Source: Maritalea sp049801075 (GTDB taxonomy: Bacteria > Pseudomonadota > Alphaproteobacteria > Rhizobiales > Devosiaceae). Taken from it: a stretch of DNA of 64,000 nucleotides. This document shows positions 42,789 through 51,883 of the stretch, piece after piece. Location: assembly GCF_049801075.1 (NCBI RefSeq), contig NZ_JBNAGG010000004.1, forward strand, positions 186,001 to 250,000, given 5' to 3'. Position 1 is the first letter of the stretch; every line of letters begins with the position of its first letter. The translations under genes were made by a program, and so were the position numbers. Under the pieces are notes generated by a model. The model saw only the letters and a program-made list of their open reading frames with translations. It was not told the origin of the DNA and ran no database searches.

Positions 42789-44028
42789 ATCCGTGCCAGA
42801 TTTCCGCTCATTCCTTGATGAAACCCTTGCTGTTGAGCTGCTGCGCGGCGCTGTGGCCCGCGAGAGTATTACCGGCAATGAGGCGAATTTTGTTGGCTAT
42901 TTGGATGAGCAGATGTCGGCGCGGAGGCTGGCGCCTGTCTGGGAAGAGTTTTTGCCCGGTCGCCCCAATATCTTTGGCAAACGCGCTGGCAGCGGTGGCG
43001 GAAAAAATCTGTTGTTTATCGGCCATACGGATACGGTGCATGTGGACGGCTGGCGCGAGCATTGGCAAGGCGACCAACGCGAAGACCCATTTGGCGGTGC
43101 CATCATTGATGGTGAAATCTGGGGCCGTGGCACGGGCGATTTGAAAGCAGGCATTTGCACCAGCCTAGCTGCATTAGATTTGATTGATAAGGCAGGCATC
43201 AAGCTCAAGGGTGATGTGAGTTTTGCGTTTATCGGTGACGAAGAGAGCGGCGAAGAAGGCACGGGCGTCAGCGCGGGCATTGATCACCTTACAAAGTCAC
43301 CAAAATTCTTGGCTGCGCATAAGCCAGATTTCGCAGTTTATGTAGAGCCAACCCAATTGCAGGTATTCCCTGCGCAAATGGGCTTTTTCATCGCCGACAT
43401 TTCCATCAAGGGCAAAACAGCTTATTTCGGCGTGCCTGAGCAGGGCACTGATGCGCTAAAGGCCAGTCATCAGGTGATGCACGAAATTTGGACCCTGTCT
43501 GAGCAGGTGGGCAAGGCCGCGCATCATGATTTGGTGGGCGAAGCCTTTATTCTGATCACCAAAATTGAAGGTGGCGGTTATATTGCGGTGCCGGGCGACT
43601 GCAAATTGTCGCTGATCTGCAAAGTGCTACCGGGGCAAAGCCTGGATGAGGCCGTGGCCGCTTTGGAAGCTGCCATCGGCCGCGGCATTGCGGACACAGG
43701 TTGTAGCTTTGAGATCTCATATCCCGCTGGTCGGGATCACAAATTCGGTGGCTCCCCCACTGATATTGACCGTTCAAACCCCGCAATTGATCAATTGTCT
43801 CAGGCGCTGGATGGCGCCATGCCAGATCGGGGCGTCATCAATGGCGCGCCCTACTGGTCAGAGGCACCGTTTTTGATCGATCGGTTGGGGTGTCCAACGG
43901 TTTATTGCGCGCCAGGCAATATTGCGAACTGCCACACTTTAGAAGAGCGCGTTTCAATCAATGAATATTTGGCCGGCATAACGGCCTTCGCAGAATTCAT
44001 CGCACACTATTGTGGCGTGGATGAATAA
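42781..44028 (+). CDS. M20 family metallo-amidohydrolase
   Basis: A 415-residue zinc peptidase/deacylase of the ArgE/DapE/CPG2 group: LLFIGHTDTVHVDGW (first His/Asp), IWGRGTGDLKAGICTSLA (bridging Asp), GDEESGEEGTG (general-base Glu and ligand Glu) and a late His in ANCHTLEERV. An inserted dimerisation domain lies between about residues 190 and 310. The ATG at 42781 overlaps the ROK stop by eight bases; a longer frame from 42715 is within the ROK gene. It probably removes an acyl or aminoacyl group from the compound imported by the downstream transporter (inference). Confidence 0.9.
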   Translation: MAKSVPDFRSFLDETLAVELLRGAVARESITGNEANFVGYLDEQMSARRLAPVWEEFLPGRPNIFGKRAGSGGGKNLLFIGHTDTVHVDGWREHWQGDQREDPFGGAIIDGEIWGRGTGDLKAGICTSLAALDLIDKAGIKLKGDVSFAFIGDEESGEEGTGVSAGIDHLTKSPKFLAAHKPDFAVYVEPTQLQVFPAQMGFFIADISIKGKTAYFGVPEQGTDALKASHQVMHEIWTLSEQVGKAAHHDLVGEAFILITKIEGGGYIAVPGDCKLSLICKVLPGQSLDEAVAALEAAIGRGIADTGCSFEISYPAGRDHKFGGSPTDIDRSNPAIDQLSQALDGAMPDRGVINGAPYWSEAPFLIDRLGCPTVYCAPGNIANCHTLEERVSINEYLAGITAFAEFIAHYCGVDE

Positions 44029-44048
44029 TTTATGGAGGAAGGAAACCC

Positions 44049-45098
44049 ATGAAAAATCTAACAAAAATGATGGCAGGTGGCTTGGCTGCCTTGCTGATGA
44101 CCAGTGGCGCTTTTGCACAAACAATTGGCCCAAATGGTGAAACTGCAACCCCTTCAACTGAGGTTGTGGTTGCTGATAGTGATGTTGAAGCGCTGAAAAG
44201 CGGTGGCTATTCTGCTGCGCTTGTTTGGCACGATCAGTCTGATTTTGTGAACGCAGTTACACAAGGTGCGACGGACGAGTTCACTCGTTTGGGCATTGAA
44301 GTTGTGGCCACAACCAATGCGAGTTTTGATACGGCTAAACAGCGTTCAGACATTGAAACTGTGTTGACCAAAGAGCCAAACATTGTGTTGGCTTTGCCGC
44401 TTGATCCAGTTGCTTCGGCCGCTGCATTTAAAGAAGCCGTTGATAATGATGTGCAGCTTGTTTTCTTGTCCAACGTGCCTGACGGGTACAAGCATGGTGA
44501 GCATTATGCTTCCATCGTGACCGATGATTTGTATGCCATGGGCAAGCAAGCGGCCGATGCTTTGGCGGCTGATCTTGGTGAAACGGGCAAAGTGGGCTGG
44601 ATCTATCATGATGCGACCTATTATGTGACCAACCAGCGCGACAATGCGTTCAAAACCACCATCGAAAACGACTATCCAAACATGGAAATCGTGGCACAGG
44701 CTGGCATTTCCGATCCAGCACGCGCAGAAGACATCGCCAACGCCATGTTGCTGAAACATCCGGATTTGGCTGGTGTTTATGTTACTTGGGCTGGCCCTGC
44801 TGAAGGCGTTTTGTCTGCTTTGCGTGCCAATGGCAACAAAACCACCAAAGTGGTGACACTTGATCTGTCTGAGCCGATTGCCCTCGATATGGTGCGCGGT
44901 GGCAATGTGTCTGCCATTGTTGCTGACGAAGCTTATGAGCTTGGTCGCGCCATGGCCGCCTCTGCTGCTCGTGGTTTGTTGGGTCAAGAAAGCCCAGCCT
45001 TCGTGGTGGCTCCAGCGGTGACCGTGACAGCCGACAATGTGTCAGAAGGTTGGATGCAATCTTTGCATCGCGATGCACCTGAGAGCTTGACGAAATAA
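44049..45098 (+). CDS. Periplasmic sugar-type ABC substrate-binding protein (CUT2)
   Basis: A 349-residue binding protein of the Peripla_BP_4 (RbsB-like) type. Signal peptide 1-23 (MAGGLAALLMTSGAFA), then two lobes: YSAALVWHDQSDFVNAVTQGA, VVATTNASFDTAKQRSDIETV, ALPLDPVASAAAFKEAV and VYVTWAGPAEGVLSAL. Residues contacting the ligand cannot be assigned. It is the most upstream transporter component; two hairpins in the 90-base gap before the permease gene probably stabilise its mRNA. Confidence 0.9.
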   Translation: MKNLTKMMAGGLAALLMTSGAFAQTIGPNGETATPSTEVVVADSDVEALKSGGYSAALVWHDQSDFVNAVTQGATDEFTRLGIEVVATTNASFDTAKQRSDIETVLTKEPNIVLALPLDPVASAAAFKEAVDNDVQLVFLSNVPDGYKHGEHYASIVTDDLYAMGKQAADALAADLGETGKVGWIYHDATYYVTNQRDNAFKTTIENDYPNMEIVAQAGISDPARAEDIANAMLLKHPDLAGVYVTWAGPAEGVLSALRANGNKTTKVVTLDLSEPIALDMVRGGNVSAIVADEAYELGRAMAASAARGLLGQESPAFVVAPAVTVTADNVSEGWMQSLHRDAPESLTK

Positions 45099-45107
45099 AC
45101 AACTATT

Positions 45108-45169
45108 GTGTCGCGCCTTAAGGGCGCGGCACGCTTCTAGCTTGTCGATGCGGGGAGGGACCGCGCATC
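45108..45169 (+). repeat. Two intercistronic hairpins
   Basis: GTGTCGCGCC/GGCGCGGCAC (45108-45117 with 45123-45132) and GATGCG/CGCATC (45147-45152 with 45164-45169), with no T tracts. In binding-protein transport operons such structures commonly protect the upstream message and lower downstream expression. Confidence 0.7.
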
Positions 45170-45188
45170 CAGCGAAACGGATTTTATA

Positions 45189-46142
45189 ATGCAATCGACC
45201 ATGCAAAAATTACGACAGCTCAATCTATCGCAGTATGTCGTTTATATCGGCTTTTTGCTGATCTTTCTCTTCTTTGCGGTCACGTTGGGGAATGATGGAT
45301 TTCTAACCCAGCGCAACTTGACCAATATTGTTTTGCAAACCGCGCCCATCACCATCATGGCTATTGGTTTGGTGTTTGTGTTGGCGGCGGGTGAAATTGA
45401 CCTTTCTTTTGGCTCCATCGTGGCCGTTGCGGCGCTTGGTAGTGCCGTTGTTCTGGGCGACTATCCGCTTTTTGTCGGCGTTTTAGCCGGCCTTGGGATC
45501 GGTTTGGCGATCGGCTTTTTTAACGGTGTGTTGGTGGCCTATTTGCGTTTGCCATCATTCCTTGTGACCTTGGCGACCATGGGGCTGTTTGCTGGTGTGG
45601 CCCGTTCCATGACTGATCTGCGCTCCGTGCCGGTGTTGAATGAGAGCTTCGTCAATATGTTTGGTTCTGGCTCTTTGTTCGGCGTACCTTCACTGGTGTT
45701 GTGGACCATTGGTGCAGTGGCGCTGGGGCACTTTGTGTTCCGCGAAACCAAGTTTGGTGCCCATGTGTTGGCCACGGGCGACAATGCCCGCGCTGCGCAA
45801 GTGACGGGCATTAAGGTGCCACATGTGCGTTTGTTGGTGATGATGATTTGTGGCGGCCTCGCAGGTTTGGCCGGGCTGCTTTATGCCGGGCGGTTGCAAG
45901 CGGCGCGCTATACGCTAGGTGAAAGCGATTTGATGACCGTGATTGCGGCGGTGATCATTGGTGGTACTGCCCTTAAGGGCGGCAAAGGCACCATTATCGG
46001 AGCGCTGGTTGGCTCATTGATGATGGGCATGTTGAACAATGGCCTGATTTTGATGGGCCTTTCCGTATCTGACCAAATGATTGTCAGAGGCGTGATTATT
46101 TTGATCGCGGTGGCGATTTCGCTGCGCGACGTGAACAATTGA
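45189..46142 (+). CDS. ABC transporter permease (RbsC-like, CUT2)
   Basis: A 317-residue inner-membrane permease of the BPD_transp_2 family with about nine helices: LAAGEIDLSFGSIVAVAALGSA is the ribose-type signature, and TALKGGKGTIIGALVGSLMMGML the conserved late loop. Together with the binding protein upstream and the ATPase at 47358 it completes one CUT2 importer. Eight bases separate it from the PLP enzyme gene. Confidence 0.92.
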   Translation: MQSTMQKLRQLNLSQYVVYIGFLLIFLFFAVTLGNDGFLTQRNLTNIVLQTAPITIMAIGLVFVLAAGEIDLSFGSIVAVAALGSAVVLGDYPLFVGVLAGLGIGLAIGFFNGVLVAYLRLPSFLVTLATMGLFAGVARSMTDLRSVPVLNESFVNMFGSGSLFGVPSLVLWTIGAVALGHFVFRETKFGAHVLATGDNARAAQVTGIKVPHVRLLVMMICGGLAGLAGLLYAGRLQAARYTLGESDLMTVIAAVIIGGTALKGGKGTIIGALVGSLMMGMLNNGLILMGLSVSDQMIVRGVIILIAVAISLRDVNN

Positions 46143-46150
46143 GGTAAGCC

Positions 46151-47356
46151 ATGTTTTTAGATCTTTTGCGGCGACGTAACCCCAAATTTATCGAAGCGGC
46201 TATGGCGTTGCATCAAGAGGGAAAAATCCCTGCCAATGCCTATGTGTTGGATTTGGATGCTGTTGAGCACAATGCCAAAACCTTGCGCGCTGAAGGCGAC
46301 AAGTTGGGTATGAAAGTCTTTGCGATGACCAAGCAGGTTGGACGCAACTCGGCCTTTTGCCAAGCGTCTGTGCGCGGTGGTGTCAATCAAGCTGTCGCTG
46401 TCGATGTAGCCTGCGCTGTGGCCTGCAAACGGGCAGGCATGGATATTGGCCATATCGGCCATTTGGTGCAGGTGCCAAAATTTGAGGCGGATATGGTGGC
46501 CAGCTATTTGCAGCCGCACTATTGGACTGTGTTCAGCCTAGAAAAAGCACAAGAAGCAGCGGCAGCGGCACATAAAGCTGGGCGTCAGCAGGATATTCTG
46601 GTGCGGATCAAGTCCGATGGTGATGTGTTTTACAAAGGTCATGAAGGTGGCATCAAGGCGAGCGATATCGTTGAGTTTGCCCACAAGGTGGACGCGATGG
46701 ATGGCGCACGCTTTGCGGGGATCACCACATTCCCGGCGCTCCTGTTTGATCAAGACACGCACGAAGTGCAGCCCACACCAAACCTGACCACGCTGGAAAA
46801 TGCAGCGGCGGCGTTGATTGATGCTGGTTTCACCGACATTGAGATTAACGCGCCGGGCACCACATCTTCAGTTGTGTTGGAAGCCTTGGCCAAAGCAGGC
46901 GCAACGCAGTGCGAGCCGGGCAATGGCTTGCATGGCACTACGCCATTGCATGCGATCAAAGATTTGCCGGAATTGCCAGCCGTGCTCTATCTCAGCGAGG
47001 TGTCACACCTGCATGAAGATAAAGCCTATTGCTTTGGCGGCGGGCTTTATATTGATCCGGTGTTTCCCGACTATGATGTGAAGGCGCTGGTTGGCGGCGC
47101 GCCAACGGTGGATGAAAAGGCGCTTGCCAGCGTCGATATTCCGCCCACCAGCGCAATTGATTATTACGGCATGATTGATTGCACAGGCAGCGTTCAGCCC
47201 CAGTCAGGCGACAGCGTTGTGTTCGGCTTTCGCGGGCAGGCTTTTGTGAAGAGGGCCTATACGGTCGGTGTGTCGGGCATTTCAACTGGCAACCCAAAGG
47301 TAGAGACCATTGAGAACATCTTTGGTCAGGCCGAAAACTGGCCAAATCTGAGGTAG
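46151..47356 (+). CDS. YhfX-like PLP-dependent alanine-racemase-fold enzyme
   Basis: A 401-residue protein with an alanine racemase N-terminal TIM-barrel: YVLDLDAVEHNAK, the PLP lysine region GMKVFAMTKQVGRN (Lys61), and a C-terminal beta domain (YYGMIDCTGSVQPQSGDSVV). It resembles YhfX of E. coli, whose substrate is unknown; the fold acts on amino acids or amino-acid-derived amines (racemisation or aldol cleavage). Embedded between permease and ATPase genes of an importer, so its substrate is probably the imported molecule or the product of the M20 enzyme. Confidence 0.85.
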   Translation: MFLDLLRRRNPKFIEAAMALHQEGKIPANAYVLDLDAVEHNAKTLRAEGDKLGMKVFAMTKQVGRNSAFCQASVRGGVNQAVAVDVACAVACKRAGMDIGHIGHLVQVPKFEADMVASYLQPHYWTVFSLEKAQEAAAAAHKAGRQQDILVRIKSDGDVFYKGHEGGIKASDIVEFAHKVDAMDGARFAGITTFPALLFDQDTHEVQPTPNLTTLENAAAALIDAGFTDIEINAPGTTSSVVLEALAKAGATQCEPGNGLHGTTPLHAIKDLPELPAVLYLSEVSHLHEDKAYCFGGGLYIDPVFPDYDVKALVGGAPTVDEKALASVDIPPTSAIDYYGMIDCTGSVQPQSGDSVVFGFRGQAFVKRAYTVGVSGISTGNPKVETIENIFGQAENWPNLR

Positions 47357-47357
47357 C

Positions 47358-48110
47358 ATGATGGATCTTTCAAACAATCAAGCTGCTGATGTGTTGCAGC
47401 TCACCAATATCCACAAAGCTTTTGGCGGCGTGGTGGCGATTGAGGATTTTTCGCTCAATCTCAAGGCTGGTGAAATCGTTGCCCTGGTGGGTGATAATGG
47501 CGCAGGCAAGTCCACGCTGATTAAAATCATTTCCGGCGTGCATGCTCCGACTTCGGGCACCATCGCCATTGATGGCAAGGAAACCAGCTTTAAGGATGCT
47601 ACCGAGGCGCGTGCGTCTGGCATTGAAGTGGTTTATCAGGATTTGGCGCTGGCGGACGAGCAAGCGGTTTACATGAACATGTTTTTGGGGCGCGAAAAAA
47701 CCAAAGGGCCGTTTGGCCAATTGGACCGCAAAGGCATGGTGCAGGAAACCGAGGATTTGGTGAAAGAGTTGGATGTGCGCATCCCATCGGCCAAAACCAC
47801 GATCCGCAATTTGTCAGGCGGCCAACGGCAAGGTGTTGCCATTGCGCGCGCCACCCATTGGGCCACCAAACTGGTTTTGCTGGATGAGCCAACTGCGGCG
47901 CTGGGCGTGGCGGAAACGGCCAAGGTGGAGGAAAATGTCGCGGCGTTGAAAGAGCGCAATTTGGCGGTGTTGATCATCAGCCACAGTCTTGATCAAGTGT
48001 TCCGTCTCTCAGATCGAATTTGCGTTTTGCGGCGCGGTCAACAGATAGGCGTGCGGGAAACGGCGAAGACGGATAAGAACGAAATTGTCTCGATGATCAC
48101 CGGCGTCTAG
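47358..48110 (+). CDS. ABC transporter ATP-binding protein (FrcA-like single domain)
   Basis: A 250-residue ATPase with Walker A GDNGAGKST, signature NLSGGQRQG and Walker B LVLLDEPTAALGV. Sugar CUT2 importers usually have a 500-residue two-domain ATPase (RbsA); this one has a single domain as in rhizobial FrcA, and presumably works as a homodimer. It starts one base after the YhfX-like gene stop and is the last gene of the operon, followed by a terminator. Confidence 0.92.
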   Translation: MMDLSNNQAADVLQLTNIHKAFGGVVAIEDFSLNLKAGEIVALVGDNGAGKSTLIKIISGVHAPTSGTIAIDGKETSFKDATEARASGIEVVYQDLALADEQAVYMNMFLGREKTKGPFGQLDRKGMVQETEDLVKELDVRIPSAKTTIRNLSGGQRQGVAIARATHWATKLVLLDEPTAALGVAETAKVEENVAALKERNLAVLIISHSLDQVFRLSDRICVLRRGQQIGVRETAKTDKNEIVSMITGV

Positions 48111-48154
48111 GTCCCTAACCCACGCCAATTTACCCACGATCATCGGGCATAAAG

Positions 48155-48187
48155 CCGCGCTGTGTTGTCGTCATAGCGCGGTTTTTT
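48155..48187 (+). terminator. Intrinsic terminator of the ROK-M20-ABC operon
   Basis: Stem CCGCGCT/AGCGCGG, 13-base loop, six T residues; it reaches the stop codon of the convergent siderophore ATPase gene. Confidence 0.82.
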
Positions 48188-48938
48188 ACACCTGTACGTA
48201 GGGCCGATCGTCCAAAATATGCACTTTGGCATCTGTGCCATAAATGCGGTGCAAAAAGGCGCTGTCTACGACATCGAGCGGGGTGCCTTCTTGATCAATT
48301 TTCCCATCCGCCAACGCCACCACATTGTCGGCATAGCCGCTGGCATAGTTGATGTCGTGCAATACGATCACAATGGTGCGCCCATGATGTTCACAGAGCT
48401 CGCGCAAAACGCGCATTAGTGAGCGCGATGCGGCAATGTCCATATTGTTGAGCGGTTCATCCAGCAACATATATTCTGTGTCTTGCGCATAGGTCATCGC
48501 CACATAAGCACGTTGCCGTTGCCCGCCAGACAATGTGTCCAACTGACGATCAGCCAACTCGTTCAAATCCAAGACGGACAAGGCTTCGTCCACCTTGTCC
48601 CAATCCTGCTTTTGCATCCGGCCTTTGGCGTGGGGATAACGGCCAAAGCTCACCAGTTCGCGCACGGTGAGGCGTGGTTCCAATTGAATGGCTTGCGGCA
48701 AAATGGAAAGTTTGCGCGCTAGGGCGTCATTAGGTGTTTCGCCAACACTCATATTGTCGATCAAAATTTGACCGTCTTGCAATTTCATTAGCCGAGCCAT
48801 CAGCGACAACAATGTTGACTTGCCTGCGCCATTGGCCCCCACGAGCGCCGTCACTTTTCCCTTGGGAATGGTCAGGCTCAAATCATTCAGGATCGTTTGT
48901 TGGTCCAATTGATGGGTGAGGTTGCGTACAGAAATCAT
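48186..48938 (-). CDS. Siderophore ABC transporter ATP-binding protein
   Basis: A 250-residue FecE/FepC-type ATPase: Walker A GANGAGKST, signature TLSGGQRQRAYVAM, Walker B YMLLDEPLNNMD. It energises import of ferric siderophore through the two permeases encoded upstream. Its start overlaps the stop of the adjacent permease gene by four bases. The set resembles the catechol-type CeuBCDE/FatBCD/YclNOPQ importers. Confidence 0.92.
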   Translation of the reverse strand: MISVRNLTHQLDQQTILNDLSLTIPKGKVTALVGANGAGKSTLLSLMARLMKLQDGQILIDNMSVGETPNDALARKLSILPQAIQLEPRLTVRELVSFGRYPHAKGRMQKQDWDKVDEALSVLDLNELADRQLDTLSGGQRQRAYVAMTYAQDTEYMLLDEPLNNMDIAASRSLMRVLRELCEHHGRTIVIVLHDINYASGYADNVVALADGKIDQEGTPLDVVDSAFLHRIYGTDAKVHILDDRPYVQV

Positions 48939-49879
48939 TTTTTCAACCTTTGCAATAGAAGTAGCAAGAAGACGAGGCCGCCGACAAAATCGATCACCAC
49001 CGCAAGTGGTGTGCTCAGGCTCAACATCCGTTCCATAATGGTTTGTCCGCCCACCAGAATGATGCAGGAAATAAGACCCGAGCTGAGCAGTAGGGTGGAG
49101 TGATAAGGGCTTGGCGTGAGTAAGTGGGCGATGCTGACGACAAGCAATCCTAAGAAGGCCACTGGGCCGACGAGCGCTGTGGACACTGACACCAAAATGG
49201 CAATCACCGCCAGCGCGAGCAGTTGCACGGTCCGGACATTCTCGCCCAAATTTACCGCCACATCATAACCCAATGAGATCACGTCCAACCGATGGCGTAT
49301 GGTCCACACAAAGATCAAGCAAGCGATGATAATGGCCACGCCTACATAGAGCAGCTCTGTGTCGAAGCTATTGAAGCTGGCGTAAGATGCGATTTGAATA
49401 TGAGCATATTCGTTTGGATCGATCATACGGGTGGCAAAGCTGGTGAGTGAGCGGAACAAGGTGCCCAAGATCACCCCCGTCAAAATCATGCGCGTCAGAT
49501 CGCGGCCATGTTCGAAAATCAACGTGCCGAACAGGAGGAACGAGGCAAGTAGCAGGATTAAGGTGTTAAGGGCGAATAACCCGTATGTGCCGATGGACAA
49601 CATGCCTTGGCCGCCAAAAAAGAACACCATCATGGTGATGATCAGCACATAAAGCGCATCAAATCCCATAATTGACGGCGTAAGGATGCGATTTTGCGCG
49701 ATGGTTTGAAACAGCAGAGTGGAGGTCGAGACGGCGACGCCTACCGCGATGATTGCCAGCAATTTTGTGCCGCGAAATGCGAGGACAAAATCCCAATTCC
49801 CGCGCGAACCAATCGTCATATAAAGCACCATTGAGAGTGCAAGCAGCAGTGCGAGGAAGGAAAGGCGTTTAACGGGCAT
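48935..49879 (-). CDS. Siderophore ABC transporter permease (FecCD family)
   Basis: A 314-residue permease with about nine helices: GVAVSTSTLLFQTIAQNRILTPSIMGFDALYV is the FecCD block and AGPVAFLGLLVVSIAHLL-like (here LVGPVAFLGLLVVSIAHLL) another. The ATG at 49879 (MPVKRLSFLA) overlaps the stop of the upstream permease by 11 bases; an in-frame ATG at 49894 is an alternative. It pairs with the second permease to form the heterodimeric channel. Confidence 0.9.
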   Translation of the reverse strand: MPVKRLSFLALLLALSMVLYMTIGSRGNWDFVLAFRGTKLLAIIAVGVAVSTSTLLFQTIAQNRILTPSIMGFDALYVLIITMMVFFFGGQGMLSIGTYGLFALNTLILLLASFLLFGTLIFEHGRDLTRMILTGVILGTLFRSLTSFATRMIDPNEYAHIQIASYASFNSFDTELLYVGVAIIIACLIFVWTIRHRLDVISLGYDVAVNLGENVRTVQLLALAVIAILVSVSTALVGPVAFLGLLVVSIAHLLTPSPYHSTLLLSSGLISCIILVGGQTIMERMLSLSTPLAVVIDFVGGLVFLLLLLQRLKK

Positions 49880-50828
49880 GTCGTTCTCGCCCATATAGAA
49901 TCCACAAAAAGATCAAAGCGCCGATGATGCCCATAATGGTGCCGACCGGAATTTCAAACGGATAGCGCACCAAGCGCCCGATAATGTCGCATATCAGCAC
50001 GAGGCTTGCGCCGAAAAAGGCGGTGATCGGCACGGTGAGCCGCGCATTGTCACCATAGAGGCGGGATACAATATTGGGGATCACTAAGCCCACAAAGGGG
50101 ATCATGCCGACGGTGACTACGGTCAGTGCCGTGACGATGGAAATGGTGATCAGGCCCAGCACCACCACTTGATTATAGTTCAGCCCCAAGCTGATGGCCG
50201 TGGTGCGGCCCATGCCAACAATGGCAAATTGATCTGCGATTAGATAGGCGAGTAGCGCAACGATGGCGGCGATCCATAGGGTTTCGTACCGGCCTTGTAA
50301 AACGCCGGAAAACTCGCCTGTGGTCCAAATCTCAATATATTGCAACAGGTCTGCTTGATAGGCGACAAAGGTGACTGCCGCGCCGATGATGCCACCATAG
50401 ATCAGCCCTACCAGCGCAATGTACAGCGGCTTGGTGGCGGGTAGTTTGATCACGATCAGCATTAGGCCAATGCTTGAGATCAACGCCATGGTTGCGGCGA
50501 TGCAAATCTGCACGATCAACGAGGCGGATGGGAAATAGAGTATGGCGATCAAAATGCCCAGCATCGTGCCCTGGCCCGTGCCCGCCGTCATCGGCTCCAC
50601 AAACCGATTGCGCACCAGCAGTTGGATAATTGTGCCGCACACCGCAAGCGCGCTGCCTGTGATCAACACAGCCAAGGTGCGTGGCAATCGGCTAACGAGC
50701 AGCAGTTCCAACTGTTCGGGATTGAATAGATTTTTCGGTTGAAGGTCGATCACCCCAACAAAAAGGGAAAGGGCGGCGATCACCAAAAGCACCAACAGGG
50801 CCATCAATGTTGTCGCCACCCGATTCAT
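49869..50828 (-). CDS. Siderophore ABC transporter permease (FecCD family)
   Basis: A 319-residue FecCD permease with about nine helices: LLVSRLPRTLAVLITGSALAVCG, QLLVRNRFVEPMTAGTGQGTM and IPFVGLVIPNIVSRLYGDN. It precedes the other permease gene with an 11-base overlap and follows the binding-protein gene after six bases, so all four genes are one operon. Confidence 0.92.
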   Translation of the reverse strand: MNRVATTLMALLVLLVIAALSLFVGVIDLQPKNLFNPEQLELLLVSRLPRTLAVLITGSALAVCGTIIQLLVRNRFVEPMTAGTGQGTMLGILIAILYFPSASLIVQICIAATMALISSIGLMLIVIKLPATKPLYIALVGLIYGGIIGAAVTFVAYQADLLQYIEIWTTGEFSGVLQGRYETLWIAAIVALLAYLIADQFAIVGMGRTTAISLGLNYNQVVVLGLITISIVTALTVVTVGMIPFVGLVIPNIVSRLYGDNARLTVPITAFFGASLVLICDIIGRLVRYPFEIPVGTIMGIIGALIFLWILYGRERHAR

Positions 50829-50834
50829 TTGAGC

Positions 50835-51725
50835 TTATTCGCCTTTAAAGGTGGCTTGAATATCGTCCAAAATGATGTTCATGGACTGGATGCCGCCGCC
50901 CGCAATGTAAAGCGGGGCGGATGACAAATAGATCACTTGGCCGTTTTTCCAGGCATTGGTTTCGTGCACCAATGGATTGTCCAAAGTCTTTTTTGCGCTT
51001 TCGCCATCTTGGCCAATGGCGGCCAGTCGGTCGATCACGATCAAAATGTCTGGGTTTGTGTCTTTGATGAATTCAAAGCTGGCGGCTTCGCCGTGTGTGG
51101 ATTGTTCAACATCCTTGGCGGCTTCTTCCAGATCGAGGTTGGTGTGCAACCAGCCAAAACGACCACTTGCGCCATAGGCTGAAACTTTTGGCCCGTTGGT
51201 CATCAAGATCAAGGCTTTGCCTTGACCGTCCAGCAAGGCTTTGGTTTCATCCAACTTTGCGTTAAACGCATTCGCCAATTCTTCGGCTTTGTCTTCTTTG
51301 CCAAAAATTTTGCCATAGGCATCCAAGCGCTCAAGGCCTTGGCCGACAGTATCTTCCCAGATAGTCATGTCGATGGTGGTGGCAATTTTTGTGAAGGCTT
51401 CAACATGGGTTGAAGAGCGGCCACCGGCAATCACCAGATCAGCGTTCAAGGCGGCGAGGGCTTCAAAGTCTGGCTCAAAGAATGAGCCAACTGGTGTTGC
51501 GCCTTCAACGGCCCCATCGAGATAAGACACATAGTGTGGGCTTAATACGCCGTCAGCTTTCACGCCAAGGGCATCCAGGGTGTCGAGCGCTGAAACGTCA
51601 TATACAGCGAAGGTGGCGGGGGTGGCAGGAACTTCAACGTCGCCTTGATAGGTTTTTACGGTCACAGTTTCGGCGAATGCGGGCGTTGCCAAAAGGGAGG
51701 CGGCAACTAAAATTGAGCGTAGCAT
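50835..51725 (-). CDS. Siderophore-binding periplasmic protein (CeuE/YclQ-like)
   Basis: A 296-residue receptor with signal peptide 1-18 (SILVAASLLATPAFA) and a helical-backbone metal-receptor fold: ATFAVYDVSALDTLDALGV, FEALAALNADLVIAGGRSS and ASFEFIKDTNPDILIVIDR. This group binds ferric catecholates such as enterobactin fragments or petrobactin. The ATG at 51725 has GGAGA 6 bases upstream; the longer frame to 51782 is not a signal peptide. First gene of the operon; a 35-bp palindrome lies in its promoter region. Confidence 0.9.
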   Translation of the reverse strand: MLRSILVAASLLATPAFAETVTVKTYQGDVEVPATPATFAVYDVSALDTLDALGVKADGVLSPHYVSYLDGAVEGATPVGSFFEPDFEALAALNADLVIAGGRSSTHVEAFTKIATTIDMTIWEDTVGQGLERLDAYGKIFGKEDKAEELANAFNAKLDETKALLDGQGKALILMTNGPKVSAYGASGRFGWLHTNLDLEEAAKDVEQSTHGEAASFEFIKDTNPDILIVIDRLAAIGQDGESAKKTLDNPLVHETNAWKNGQVIYLSSAPLYIAGGGIQSMNIILDDIQATFKGE

Positions 51726-51777
51726 TTTGTTCTCCAGAACGGATTTGTGTGGTGCGACCTTTAAGTTGAGCGGATAA

Positions 51778-51812
51778 CTCATAATAAATTTAGAGTCTAG
51801 TTTAAATATGAG
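51778..51812. promoter_or_regulatory. Imperfect 35-bp palindrome upstream of the siderophore operon
   Basis: CTCATAATAAATTTAGA and TCTAGTTTAAATATGAG flank a central G; 13 of 17 positions pair. Its place 53 bases before the binding-protein start suggests an iron-responsive operator (Fur, Irr or RirA type). The sequence does not clearly match one consensus, so the regulator is not assigned. Confidence 0.55.
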
Positions 51813-51883
51813 TTTTTTGATCCAATTATTGAGTTTCTACTTTTGAGAAACAAATTTTAGTGCAAATTTTCTCAAATTAGGGC

